DNA of 64,000 bases from Cardiocondyla obscurior (taxonomy: Eukaryota; Arthropoda; Insecta; Hymenoptera; Formicidae), in assembly GCF_019399895.1 (NCBI RefSeq), contig NC_091864.1, positions 3,946,001 to 4,010,000 of the forward strand, given 5' to 3'. Positions within the stretch are counted from its first letter, which is position 1. Each line of letters begins with the position of its first letter. A program made the position numbers and the translations under genes. The notes under the pieces were generated by a model. It ran no database searches and was not told the origin of the DNA. It saw only the letters and a program-made list of their open reading frames with translations. Of this stretch, positions 31,964 through 41,909 are shown piece by piece.

Positions 31964-32525
31964 CGCGACCTTCCATGGCGTAATTGTGACGTTTCATTTC
32001 TTCAAGTTGGCGTTGTGAGGCTTTTTTATCATTTACAGCTTTTGCGATTCCTGCGGCTCCACCAGCGAGCGAACCGATAACACCCAGTAAGGGTAGAAGC
32101 GGTATAACGCCACCACGTTTCGCTATCGGAAGTGTTCGTTTCTTCACCGTTTTCTTCTTCAGCGTATTCTTCCTCGCTGCACATAAGCCCATACCAAGTT
32201 TCGTTTTTGCTTTCATAGCTGCCCATACGGTTGTGGCTGCAGCTTTTTCACCAAAACTTGAATCTTCTGCGTTAATACGTTGCAGCGCTTTATTGGCGAG
32301 AATATTGTCAGCCACGTGGCGCTCTGCGAGATTGTTGCTACGTAAGTAAGCTATATCGTGATCACGACAAGCCGCATCTAACGGATTAATTCCACGATCT
32401 CCTCTGGCAAATCGTTCGTTTAATCGAGTTCCTGGGCCACAAAACTGGTACCCGGGTATGTGCAATTCAAACGGAAGTGCGTTAATCGCTCTGTTTAACA
32501 AGCCTCGCCCAATTTTCTCAGACAT
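31881..32525 (-). CDS. virion protein with phospholipase-A2-type domain, 214 aa
   Basis: N-terminal half carries the parvovirus VP1/insect-type PLA2 signature: FCGPGTRL (calcium loop) and DAACRDHDIAYLRSN (catalytic His-Asp). Such domains help particles cross membranes. The C-terminal half has a basic stretch, a hydrophobic segment IPLLPLLGVIGSLAGGAAGI (about residues 142-161), and a very basic tail (KNNRNKKGKKKRR), as in adenovirus core/pVI-like proteins of Polintons and adintoviruses. The frame is intact, the start MSEKIGRGLLNRAINALPFE fits, and it overlaps the protease frame downstream and a 92-codon gene upstream. PLA2 in such elements is known; activity here is inferred from motif conservation. 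Confidence 0.82.
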   Translation of the reverse strand: MSEKIGRGLLNRAINALPFELHIPGYQFCGPGTRLNERFARGDRGINPLDAACRDHDIAYLRSNNLAERHVADNILANKALQRINAEDSSFGEKAAATTVWAAMKAKTKLGMGLCAARKNTLKKKTVKKRTLPIAKRGGVIPLLPLLGVIGSLAGGAAGIAKAVNDKKASQRQLEEMKRHNYAMEGRGVYLAPYKRGGGVRKNNRNKKGKKKRR

Positions 32526-32773
32526 TCAATACAGTTTTTTATTAATGGCGCAGGACCGTCAACATGTGTTTCATAACTCAATAAATTATAATGTTTTAAA
32601 CATCGACGGTATTGCTGAACATCTAAATCAGCCTTTAAGTGTTCAGGAAGCTTATTCCACAAATAGTCAATATGTTGCGATAATCGTTGCAATAAGAATA
32701 TTTTTGGAATATGTTGTAGTTGTTTAGCGGTTAAATCACAAATATTACAATCGTCCGACAGCAACAAAAACAT
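32495..32773 (-). CDS. small unassigned Polinton protein, 92 aa
   Basis: ATG at 32,773 chosen as the first in frame; the open frame begins 11 codons earlier with GTG. Sequence features: CNICDLTAKQLQHIPKIFLL (Cys pair) then SQHIDYLWNKLPEHLK, and a C-terminal pair of cysteines. It overlaps the start of the PLA2 gene by 31 bases, suggesting co-transcription. First gene of the leftward cluster. Function unknown. Confidence 0.55.
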   Translation of the reverse strand: MFLLLSDDCNICDLTAKQLQHIPKIFLLQRLSQHIDYLWNKLPEHLKADLDVQQYRRCLKHYNLLSYETHVDGPAPLIKNCIECLRKLGEAC

Positions 32774-32856
32774 ATTGAATACTGAGCGTTTAATTTTTAT
32801 GCACACAACTATAAATATATCAGCATGGATGATATTGATCTCATTTAGAAGGTAGA
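32774..32856. promoter_or_regulatory. divergent promoter between capsid and ATPase clusters
   Basis: Only 83 bases separate the start of the leftward cluster (32,773) from the ATPase ATG (32,857). A TATAAATATATC word at 32,811-32,822 could serve either direction. Inference from gene arrangement. Confidence 0.45.
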
Positions 32857-33544
32857 ATGCGGTTCATACAGCAAGCGCCACCAATCAAGGTGGTGAATTT
32901 CGATGACAAGTTATTATCCGAGTGTGTGTTACATAGACATGGAAACATGTTACCGAGTTCTATTCGCGCTATCATTTGTGGTCCATCAAATTGCGGCAAA
33001 ACTAATGTATTAATAAGTCTGTTGGAAAGTCCGCATGGTATACGATTTGAAAACGTTTATGTATACTCGAAATCGTTGCAACAACCAAAATATCAGTATT
33101 TGAAAAAGATATTGGCACCAATAGAAGAAATTAATTATTTCACATTTTCAAATAATATTGATGTTGTTCCACCGAGCGAAGCACTTCCGAATTCTATATT
33201 TATTTTTGATGACAGCATGTGATAAGCAGGATGCGGTAAGAGAATACTTTGCAATGGGGCGACACGCGAACGTTGACAGTTTTTATCTTTGTCAAACGTA
33301 TGCGAAAATACCGAAGCATCTTATACGTGACAATACGAATTTTTTAATTCTATTTAAACAGGATGTTACAAATATGAAAAATATATATAATGATCATGTT
33401 AACACTGATATGTCATTCGAAGATTTTGATAAATTGTGTCGAATATGTTGGCAACAAAAGTATGGATTTGTGGTGATTGATAAGGACGGTGCTATTTCAA
33501 ACGGTCGCTATAGAAAGGGATTTAACGACTTCGTGGTATCATAA
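32857..33544 (+). pseudogene. DNA-packaging ATPase (FtsK/HerA type), frameshifted
   Basis: Genome-packaging motor of Polinton-type elements. Walker A: CGPSNCGKTNVLIS (about residues 46-58). Walker B: SIFIFDD at the end of the first frame (stop at 33,222). The rest continues in the neighbouring frame from about 33,158-33,544 with EYFAMGRHANVDSFYLCQTY and the arginine/sensor region ending GRYRKGFNDFVVS. The break lies just past Walker B, around 33,210-33,222. Combined length of about 228 codons is normal. The motor is therefore non-functional in this copy unless the base change is an assembly error. Confidence 0.85.
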
Positions 33545-33592
33545 TGTGATCAGTCGTTGTCGATACACCGATTGATAACTGTCAAGCTCGAT

Positions 33593-34804
33593 ATGAATAA
33601 CAACAGTGAACTTAAAAATCGAGAGATAATTGCGAAGAAAATTGTTCAAACGAGCGATTCGATTCGCAAAAAGTATCATGCTATGAAGACGGGAAAAATG
33701 GAAGAAGATATCGCGTTGGAGCGACATTTTAAACCCATCGTTGAGCCTCTTAAACAGATTGTAGAAAACACCGTTGGAAACAACGAAGTTGAATCAGCCA
33801 TATCAAAGAACGAATCGTATTTTCCGAAAAAAGATGTGTTAACGCCGAAACAAAAACGATTAATTACAGCATCTCCAATATCATTACCTGAAGAAAAAGA
33901 AGAAAGTAGATTGATACCAAAACGGAATCGATTAATAAATACATCATTGATATCTTTATTGGGAGAAGAAAAAGATGAAAGTAGATTGACACCAAAACGG
34001 AAACGATCAAATGCAACGTCACCGATAACAACATCGACTCCAATTAAATCAGCGTTAAAACGATCACACACCATACCGTCCACATTAAACGAGACGCCTA
34101 AGTTCGTGCAACAACGAAATTTTTTATCAAGGGAACGTTCACACTCACATTCCATTGAAGACGTTTTCGATACCGCAGACGAACCGCTGGTAACATCTAT
34201 TCGACAAAAGTTGCAAACATCAGAAGGTTGGAAGACTCTTCAAACTCATTATGGACCGTTGGGGCAAAAGTATCTAGGCGCTGTTTTGAGCGGAAAAAAA
34301 TCTATTAACATCGATAGCGTTTATTTCAACGATAATGGAACGATGATTGGCAACAAGCGTGTTGATTTAGATAAAAATGATAATATATTGATAGATGGTA
34401 AAAAGTATCCTGGAACAGTGGGACTTTACGAATTGATTTTTATGAGATTTCCCGATGAGAGCAGTTATACTGATACCGATAAAGAAAATTATAAAAGTAT
34501 ACTCATGGCAACGAATGCACATAAACGTGACTACAATTCTCAAAATCAAGTAAAGAGTAACAAGGGTCACAAATATAAGAATATAATCGCTCCTGTGCTG
34601 AGTAAAAAAATTGGACAAGGTATACCATACGCTGTAACATTAAACAATAATAAAATCGATTATGTTTATTGGGATGATCCAAACGAGCTCGTAGATTGTC
34701 TTCGATTGCTCGAAGCCTCACGTTACGCGGGTCATAACGCTCACGACAATGAGATTTTATCAATTATTGAGGAACTTCGCGAAGTGGGGCTTATTATAAA
34801 TTGA
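33593..34804 (+). CDS. conserved Polinton protein of unknown function (DUF8207-like), 403 aa
   Basis: The ATG at 33,593 is preferred; the open frame before it has no ATG. N-terminal half is charged and low in complexity, with three related blocks (LTPKQKRLITASPISLP, LIPKRNRLINTSLISLL, LTPKRKRSNATSPITTS) that look like internal repeats with basic, possibly nuclear-targeting motifs. The C-terminal half is globular: GPLGQKYLGAVLSGK, then DGKKYPGTVGLYELIFMRFP and YWDDPNELVDCLRLLEASR. The latter is a domain I associate with insect Polinton and transposon-derived genes (DUF8207), from memory. It lies 48 bases after the ATPase on the same strand. Intact. Confidence 0.6.
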   Translation: MNNNSELKNREIIAKKIVQTSDSIRKKYHAMKTGKMEEDIALERHFKPIVEPLKQIVENTVGNNEVESAISKNESYFPKKDVLTPKQKRLITASPISLPEEKEESRLIPKRNRLINTSLISLLGEEKDESRLTPKRKRSNATSPITTSTPIKSALKRSHTIPSTLNETPKFVQQRNFLSRERSHSHSIEDVFDTADEPLVTSIRQKLQTSEGWKTLQTHYGPLGQKYLGAVLSGKKSINIDSVYFNDNGTMIGNKRVDLDKNDNILIDGKKYPGTVGLYELIFMRFPDESSYTDTDKENYKSILMATNAHKRDYNSQNQVKSNKGHKYKNIIAPVLSKKIGQGIPYAVTLNNNKIDYVYWDDPNELVDCLRLLEASRYAGHNAHDNEILSIIEELREVGLIIN

Positions 34805-34839
34805 AGTATGCATACACAATTTAATCATTTGATATCGAA

Positions 34840-35229
34840 ATGCCAATTAACAAGTTTGGAACTTTGCTTAAAGATGGTAGAGGAAGTAATACTAATCAAC
34901 ATTATCGATATAATGCGTTAGTTAGAAATTACGTGCGCGATAACGCTCTTTGTGTAACATCCACCGATTACGACGCACGATCACGCAAAATTAAGCATGT
35001 AGCTGAACCTTTGGACGATGATGATGCTGTCAACAAACAATATGTTCAACAAAATTTACAGATTTTAAAGAATGAAATTGTGGAACTTAATAATAATGTT
35101 CAACAGAATGTGCAGAATTTAAAAGATCAACTAAATGAACTGAATAAGAAAATAGAAATGCTACAGAGTAGTCTACAGGTTGTGGTAAACACGCTTCGCA
35201 ATAAATTTATTCACGGTGAACAGAATTAA
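34840..35229 (+). CDS. coiled-coil, fibre-like protein, 129 aa
   Basis: Begins MPINKFGTLLKDGRG. It then has KIKHVAEPLDDDDAVNKQYV, a motif resembling the anchor found before coiled coils of trimeric tail fibres (…P.DD.DAV.K.YV). After that comes a heptad-rich coiled coil of about 60 residues (LKNEIVELNNNVQQNVQNLK and on). A trimeric spike or fibre role is inferred from this layout only. It lies 35 bases downstream of the 403-codon gene, same strand, so likely co-transcribed. Confidence 0.5.
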   Translation: MPINKFGTLLKDGRGSNTNQHYRYNALVRNYVRDNALCVTSTDYDARSRKIKHVAEPLDDDDAVNKQYVQQNLQILKNEIVELNNNVQQNVQNLKDQLNELNKKIEMLQSSLQVVVNTLRNKFIHGEQN

Positions 35230-35345
35230 ACAGCTGCCGTTGCCGTTTGCTGTTCTCGTTGCCGTTGCCGTTGCCGTTTCTATTGCCGTTTCTATTGTTA
35301 ATACCGTTTTTGTTATCGTTTTCGGTGTTGCTATAGTTCATATTT
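35230..35345. repeat. GCCGTT-type microsatellite between coiled-coil and integrase genes
   Basis: GCCGTTGCCGTT and TCTATTGCCGTT units between 35,235 and about 35,300. The minus-strand open frame here (Asn-Gly-rich) is only a product of the repeat. Confidence 0.6.
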
Positions 35346-35391
35346 ATGAAAAAATTTTTTGATAGTGCAGTAAATTTCATAGCTTTAAAAA

Positions 35392-36326
35392 ATGTCAAAG
35401 AAAATAAGCTCAGAAAAACTACAATTGGTAAACGAATTGCATACACCGGCGAGAAGAAATTTTTCTCGAAGGCGTGTCATAGTGCGCGGGTATGATGACT
35501 TGTGGCAAGCTGATGTAGTCGAGATGTGCCCATACACACGTGTCAACCAAGGTTACCACTACATATTCACCGTTATCAATGTGCTGAGCAAGCATGCATG
35601 GGCTGTACCATTAAAGACAAAAAGCGGTATCGAAGTTGCAACAGCGATTGCAAAGATCTTTCGCAATAATAAAAGATGTCCGAATAATCTTCAAACTGAT
35701 AAAGGAAAAGAATTTTACAACGCAAACGTACAAAAACTCTTGAAAAAACATAATATTAACCATTATTCTACATACACTGTAATGAAAGCGTCAGTTGTCG
35801 AACGGTTTAATCGAACGCTTAAAAACGCTATGTGGAAAATGTTTACACTCAATGGAAATTATAAATGGCTTGATTCACTGCAGCAGCTCGTTTTGGATTA
35901 TAATATGCGAAAACATCGAACTATTGGTATGCGACTTGTCGATGTTACCCCTGCAAACGCAGGCAAACTCTTGGCAACGGCCTACAGCCGCCTAAAGATT
36001 GCTGCTCCAGCACGGTTTAAAACTGGTGATTCAGTACGTGTTAATTCAAAACAATATTTGAAAAAGGCTATACACCAAATTGGACTACGGAAATATTTAC
36101 AATCGTCAAAGTGCAAAAAACTAATCCTGTGACGTACTTTTTGGAGGATTCTTGTGGAAAACCTATCGCTGGAGAATTCTATGAACAGGAATTGCTTCAC
36201 GTAAATAATCCTGATGTATATCTTGTTGAAAAAGTGTTACGAAAACAAGGAAATAATGTTTATGTAAAGTGGCTAGAATTTAATAATTCATATAACTCAT
36301 GGATATGCAAGAATAACGTTTTATAA
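35392..36326 (+). pseudogene. retroviral-type integrase of Polinton 1, frameshifted near the end
   Basis: Inserts the element into chromosomes. Catalytic core: Asp in YDDLWQADVVEMCP (about residue 41), Asp in NNLQTDKGKEFYN (about residue 103), Glu in SVVERFNRTLKNAMW. The core frame is intact to about 36,090, then shifts; the C-terminal part continues at 36,111-36,326 with DVYLVEKVLRKQGNNVYVKW and LEFNNSYNSWICKNNVL, a chromodomain-like tail seen in many Polinton integrases. The frame change lies at about 36,090-36,130. Core without the tail might be made as a 246-residue product. Confidence 0.88.
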
Positions 36327-36408
36327 GAATTTTTTATAATTAAAAAAAAATTTGTTTTATTTACAATATATAATGTATAATGTATAATGTATAATATATA
36401 AAAATTTT
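36327..36408. terminator. convergent 3' ends of integrase and polymerase genes
   Basis: Eighty AT-rich bases with tandem TATAATG units (36,367-36,400) separate two convergent genes, where poly(A) signals for both would be expected. No exact AATAAA is seen. Confidence 0.3.
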
Positions 36409-39400
36409 TTACAACGGTATTTTATAATGCCCCCATGGTAATGTTTCAATACAATCCTGTATAATATATCGTTTATCATCATATGGACTTAAAGCAGTTT
36501 TTTCCTCACGTATAGTATACACTTCGTGCAGCTTAGATCTTATACATGTTTGCTGACGCGTCATTTCTATTTTCTCCTTCAAGCATCGTGTGTAATCATC
36601 AAACGTTATCTTCTTGGCGACAACATTACTCTTAACACCTTTAATCTTTTTGTATCTTTTTACCATCTACTCGTAATGCATACATTTTTGCTCGAAGTCC
36701 AATGAATTCAGTCATGATCGCTCCATTGTTTTCATCTTTCATCAAACCTGGTACTTTTTTATTGACTTGTGGAATACCATACACATTGTCACAAGCGTAA
36801 TCACTTGTATCAAATCTATTAATATCACGTTTCATAATCTCATAAACGTCTTCGCACTCTATATGATATATAAGACTGTCTGTGTCAGTATACATAATTT
36901 TACATTTATTTTGATAAAGAGGTTGCATGTACTCATGATGAAATTCATATAAACATGTTTTAGATATGTCCAGAATGCACATTCCAACATAGATCGGTTT
37001 ATTAAATTTCACTTCAAGTTTACGCATTTCAATCGCTACCAGATTTTCGGCGAAAATGCTACGACTATGAAAATTCGGTTTCGAGATCAATGCCTCAGCA
37101 CCAAATCTGCCCTCCCAATGTGTTACGAGCCTTACATCAACATGATTACGCACGTTCTCCATAGTTTTTCAAATACTGCATTATTCATTAATTTATACAA
37201 GTTTTTTCAAAATCATTTTTGCAAGCGTTCTAAATTTAGTATTAAGTTCTATATAAACACGTAGCCATGGGGATTGTTTAAATTGTAATATGCGATGTAT
37301 TTTTGTAAGATGCAGTCCATGATTAATACATTGCTGTAAATTGCGATAATGAATGATGTAACGCTTCTTATCATATAAGGTTGCGAGAAGCTTGTCCTGC
37401 CGCTTACCGGGTGGCTTATCGCGCGTTGGACAGAATGGCAGGTCGGCATGCGCATCATGTAAACGTTGTGAATACTCTAAATCAACCTCGAAAATATAAC
37501 CATTGGGTGAGTCTAGTGGCACACTCATCACATCGAAATTAGAAACATTGTCAACCCATTGAAAATCGGCATATGGTAGCGGTTGACACATCGCCCATCC
37601 ATACAAATTATTAACATCAAAATACATTAAATATGTTGATGATTTTGATGAATCATATGACTGCATATACTTATTATTGGCACATGCATATCTGCTTGAG
37701 CATTGACTTAAACCGCCGCGTATACCACGTTCAATAAACATAACTATATCAATGTCAGTAAGAAGTTCAAATTTTACACCCGTGTGTTTTAACATCGCGT
37801 CTCACGTAAAACCTGGTAAAGTGTAATAATATGCGGGATCAAGTTTGTAACTCGCTATACAGCTGTCTCTAAAGTTTTCAAATATGTCAGCTAATAACAA
37901 GACATCAGTTTTTAAATACAGATCACTGTATTCTTCGAGCGTTTGAATTGAGAATCGTTGCCAGATATCTATAGCGTGTGCATAATCATTTTCGGATATT
38001 GTATCATCAGTCAATGAGCTGTAAAATGATTCACGTGGAGGCAAACATACATCTTCCAATTTTTCAATACTGTCAACATATTCATATGGAAAGACTCTTT
38101 TACGTGTTAATAAATCAAAATTTTCATTAGTTAGATTAGAAAATTCATATCGCGACACTCGCAATTTATCTTTACTTAGAAATGATGCTAACTTCTCAAG
38201 ACTTGTATTTAGAAATTTAAATGAATCAATAAACCTTAATTTTATACAATTATTTCTATTATTGGTGGTGCTTTTAACATTTTTTGTAAATGATATATAT
38301 TTCTCTTTCGTTATGAGAAGCAGTTCTATAGTTCCTTCATAGGCAGTTGTAATTTCTTTGATAATAAAATATGCATCGTAACCCGATAAATTATGAAAAA
38401 CTATGGAAATACAATTCGAATCCATATAATTTATATTACAATTTGAATGTGCTGGTCCTCTATATCGACCGGTTAAGTGACAGTGATCGCGGACTCGTAT
38501 GTCATCTGATACAAATGGTTTTTCACATATGTGACAATGTGTAGCTTTGTTAAAATTTTCCAACTCGTCTCGTGTAAAATCAGCCATGGGTACATTAGCT
38601 GATAAAATTGTTTTTACATTATGCGCTAAATTTTTAAGTTCCTCGGCGAACCATGCGACACAGTTATTACCGCGATGAAACCGATACATTGATAGCGACT
38701 TGTTGTATGAACAGCATACATAATACTCTATGCTAAAAACCTTATGATGTTGGCGTGTGCATGTAGATGTGGTAGAGTTAGCATTCGTTTTTTCTAGGGT
38801 ACATTCCAAATCGGCATATACCACAAATGGAACTCGTTCCTTTCTAGTATAGTTGTCAAAACTTAACCATTTTTTTTCATCACATGGTAATATAATTGCG
38901 CACTCATTAATTTTTCCACAATCTACGCTGTGTACCATTAATCTTTCACTCGAACTAAAGTAATGTAAGCATCTGGAATAAAGAATATAAATGCATTAAA
39001 AATTTTTTATTGTATAAAAGAAAAAAACATTTTTACTTACATTTTATACTTACCGATCACAAAAATATTTCTTACTCTTTGTTTTACTAAGCTGTGAACT
39101 TATAAGACGTGATAAATTTTTTATCAATGAAAAATGTCCAACATCATTATCTCGCTGTGTGTACAACAAATGAATGTGTCTCTCTCGTACTTTATCTGTG
39201 AGTTGTATTGGTAGAATTTTTTTCTTCTCAATCGTATATATGTTGATGGAAATATTATTAAGATTTTCAAATTTTTTAACATGTTTCATAGTTATTGGAA
39301 ACTCAATACCTTCAAGATTTAACACTGTTGCATAATGTGGATATGATATTATTCGATCCACATGTTTCTCGGCTGGGTATAGAGCGGCTACCACTGACCA

Positions 39401-40132
39401 TGCGAAACATGCATTGTCAGCAGATTGTATATTTATCACAGCTCTTTTCATTTTAATTTCCTGTGGTAATATCACATGGCACCCAGCATGTAATAGATTG
39501 TGTTTATTTACATTTATCATCAAATTATGTATACGCGACAGTGCCCACCCGCTGTCACGTTCTTGAAATTCGTCCAAGGATGTGAGAATAGGCTCGATAA
39601 TGCGTGACTCGTACCACTCTTGTAGATCACTTGAACGAAAGAATTCACAGTTTTTTGTGCACACACTTTTATTTGCAGTTTTATTGTTAGCTACAAATTC
39701 ACCATTAAATACAACATTAATTTTTATATTGTTATGTTTATGCATAACATTTTGCACATGTTTTAATACAATGTCTCGCGCATCTTCCAGAAATTTGTGA
39801 GGCTCGATATAGTTTGAATTAATTACCACACCAGTTAATATGCGGCTTTCAAAAGCTGTGTCAATTTCACGCCATCAAAGTCCTTTATTTTTTGTATTAT
39901 GTCCAGCACCCACATGAATGAAACGTTGTTTTGTTAAATCTCTTAAACTTTCGATACGTGCAATACATGCAACTAGTGATTGCTTCGCACCGATTGATAA
40001 TCTTGCACGTTTATTTCGCCCCTGGTCCTCCAATAATTCGATATATTCTTCACATTGCTGATTCCATGCATTAAATTCTTCTAAAGTCAATCGATCTGCT
40101 TGCGCTGTCAACTGTTGCTCTCGTCGATTCAT
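36409..40132 (-). pseudogene. protein-primed DNA polymerase B of Polinton 1, multiply broken, one intron
   Basis: Replicates the element. N-terminal region: ATG at 40,132 (MNRREQQLTAQADRLTLEEF), a TGA stop at about 39,875, then a long frame to 39,054 with FQERDSGWALSRIHNLMINV. An 81-base intron (39,053-38,973) opens GTAAGTAT and ends TTCCAG; the frame continues in register. Exonuclease motifs: VYADLECTLE, FHNLSGYDAYFIIKE, YLKTDVLLLADIF; a HNH-like HCHLTGRYRGPAH lies between. Polymerase motifs: YFDVNNLYGWAM (A) and YTDTDSLIYH (C). Further damage: TGA near 37,803, two compensating shifts at about 37,165-37,200 and a shift near 36,650. No full enzyme can be produced. Confidence 0.88.
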
Positions 40133-40970
40133 TTTGTTCTCGAGATTTCAATACGTTAAATGATAAAATGTGATGTATGCTCCACAGTTTTATATGTGGT
40201 ATATGACAAACTGCTACGTTTACATTTTTAAGTAAGTTCAATGAATTCATAGCAATTATGTCAGCATTTCAAGTAAGCACTTTCATAACAATGGAGAACA
40301 GATGAAACACTGGAAGCCGCCTGGTAATTTTATATTTTTTTTAATGTTAGCAGTTTTGCACGTGCATATTGTGATAAGTGACATACATGTGGCGTCTACA
40401 AATTTGCGCTTCTGATGCAATCTTCATAACATTATTACCTATATAAAATCACTTTTTTTTTTCATTTAAGACTAAACGCTTGTAATCCACACCATTGCCT
40501 GAGATAATTGGCACGTGTGGCGTCTACAAATCTTGCAAATCTTGCATTTCCAATGCAATGCAATGCAGTAGCACGTGTGGTGTCCGCAAATCTTGCAATC
40601 TTTATATGATATTATTTTTATTACATTTTAATAGCGGCGCCTACAAATTTGCGCTTCTGACGCAATCTTCACAACATTATCGCCTATATAAAATCACTGT
40701 TTTTTTTCATTTAAGACTAAACGCTTGTAATTCACACCATTGCCTGAGATAACTGGCACGTGCGGCGTCTGCAAATCTTGCATTTCCAATGCAATGCAGT
40801 AGCACGTGTGGTGCCCGCAAATCTTGCATTTCTGATGCAATCTTTATATGATATCATTTTTATTTTAAGACTAATGCTTGTGATTTCCACTATTACCTAC
40901 AAATGTGATCCATATAAATACCATCGGGTGACAGTTCACTAAATTTATATATATTTTATGTTAAGAGAAT
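40133..40970. repeat. divergent intergenic region with two direct repeats of about 243 bp
   Basis: Units start at about 40,393 and 40,636 with CTACAAATTTGCGCTTCTGA, and each holds a CCTATATAAAATCACT box, CATTTAAGACTAAACGCTTG and GGCACGTG. Smaller copies of GCACGTGTGG and GCAAATCTTGCATTTC occur within. The region separates the leftward polymerase from the rightward zinc-binding gene, so it probably holds both promoters. A parallel repeat block is found in Polinton 2. Confidence 0.75.
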
Positions 40971-41366
40971 ATGGCTGATTTAAATGCTGTAAATGACAAT
41001 GGAGAATTAATGGATTTATCTGATGAGGATGATATTGGATTGCCCAACGATAGTGATTATGTGAGTGATCAAAGTGAAGATCTCGAAGATTGTATTTCTC
41101 GAAAAATAGATTCACCACAACTTTTCGCGCTTAATGGACGTACTAAACATTGTATGTTGTCTTTTTATTATTGCACACCTAGTGAAGCTATTGCAGTATG
41201 TGCACCATGTATGATTAATTTAGCTGATGTGGGTGGGCCAATGATTGCCATTCGCAAACATGAAATTGATACTCAAAACGCATTATGCGGTAGATCATGT
41301 GGTAATTGCGGACTTCCAATGTATATGATAATTCCATGCAACATGTGTCCTGTGTGTGTTGTCTAG
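40971..41366 (+). CDS. acidic protein with zinc-ribbon-like C-terminus, 131 aa
   Basis: Starts MADLNAVNDNGELMDLSDED; the first 45 residues are acidic. The remainder is Cys-rich: KHCMLSFYYCTP, then VCAPCM, CGRSCGNCGLP and CNMCPVC, which would bind two zinc ions in a RING- or ribbon-like way. The second Polinton has a clear homologue (58,651-59,062). Both lie next to the polymerase gene in opposite orientation, suggesting early expression and a regulatory or replication role; that role is inference. No family name known to me. Confidence 0.65.
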   Translation: MADLNAVNDNGELMDLSDEDDIGLPNDSDYVSDQSEDLEDCISRKIDSPQLFALNGRTKHCMLSFYYCTPSEAIAVCAPCMINLADVGGPMIAIRKHEIDTQNALCGRSCGNCGLPMYMIIPCNMCPVCVV

Positions 41367-41441
41367 GAACAAAACTTACACAATTTGAAGATTTAATCCC
41401 CCCACTTAATTGATGCATTTCTTATTAGTGGTGGGGATATA

Positions 41442-41824
41442 CAGGGTGTTCCAAACAATGTGTCACTCCCAAAAACTATGGGTAGAAAATTGAAATCTAA
41501 GACGAAAAGTCAAATGCAATTTTTAAAAATTCTCAATAGTTTTCGAGAAAAAAATTAAAATATGTAAAATGTATAGACGTAAGAGTGACAAGGAAGCTGC
41601 GCGTGAGTAAACGCGACAGGCGAATGACTAGAAATGGCACCGTCGTTTGTCGCGCTCATTCACGCGCAGCTTCCTTGTCACTCTTACGTCTATACATTTT
41701 ACATATTTTAATTTTTTTCTCGAAAACTATTGAAAATTTTTAAAAATTGCATTTGACTTTTCGTCTTAGATTTCAACTTTCTACCCATAGTTTTTGGGAG
41801 TGACACATTGTTTGGGACACCCTG
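41442..41824. mobile_element. fold-back MITE, 383 bp, TA duplication
   Basis: Nearly the whole element is one palindrome with arms of about 160 bases: CAGGGTGTTCCAAACAATG at the left pairs with CATTGTTTGGGACACCCTG at the right, and GACAAGGAAGCTGCGCGTGA pairs with its complement near the loop. TA flanks both ends (41,440-41,441 and 41,825-41,826). Non-coding. It inserted between two Polinton genes. Confidence 0.85.
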
Positions 41825-41909
41825 TATATATAAAAAATCTCGGAACAATTATATCACATTAAATGTAACACGCGCATCAAACTGATCTGTTATTACCGTT
41901 CTTAATGTG

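Noticed and set aside
35207..35446. Asn-Gly-rich minus-strand open frame
   Set aside because: It is a translation of the GCCGTT microsatellite between two Polinton genes.
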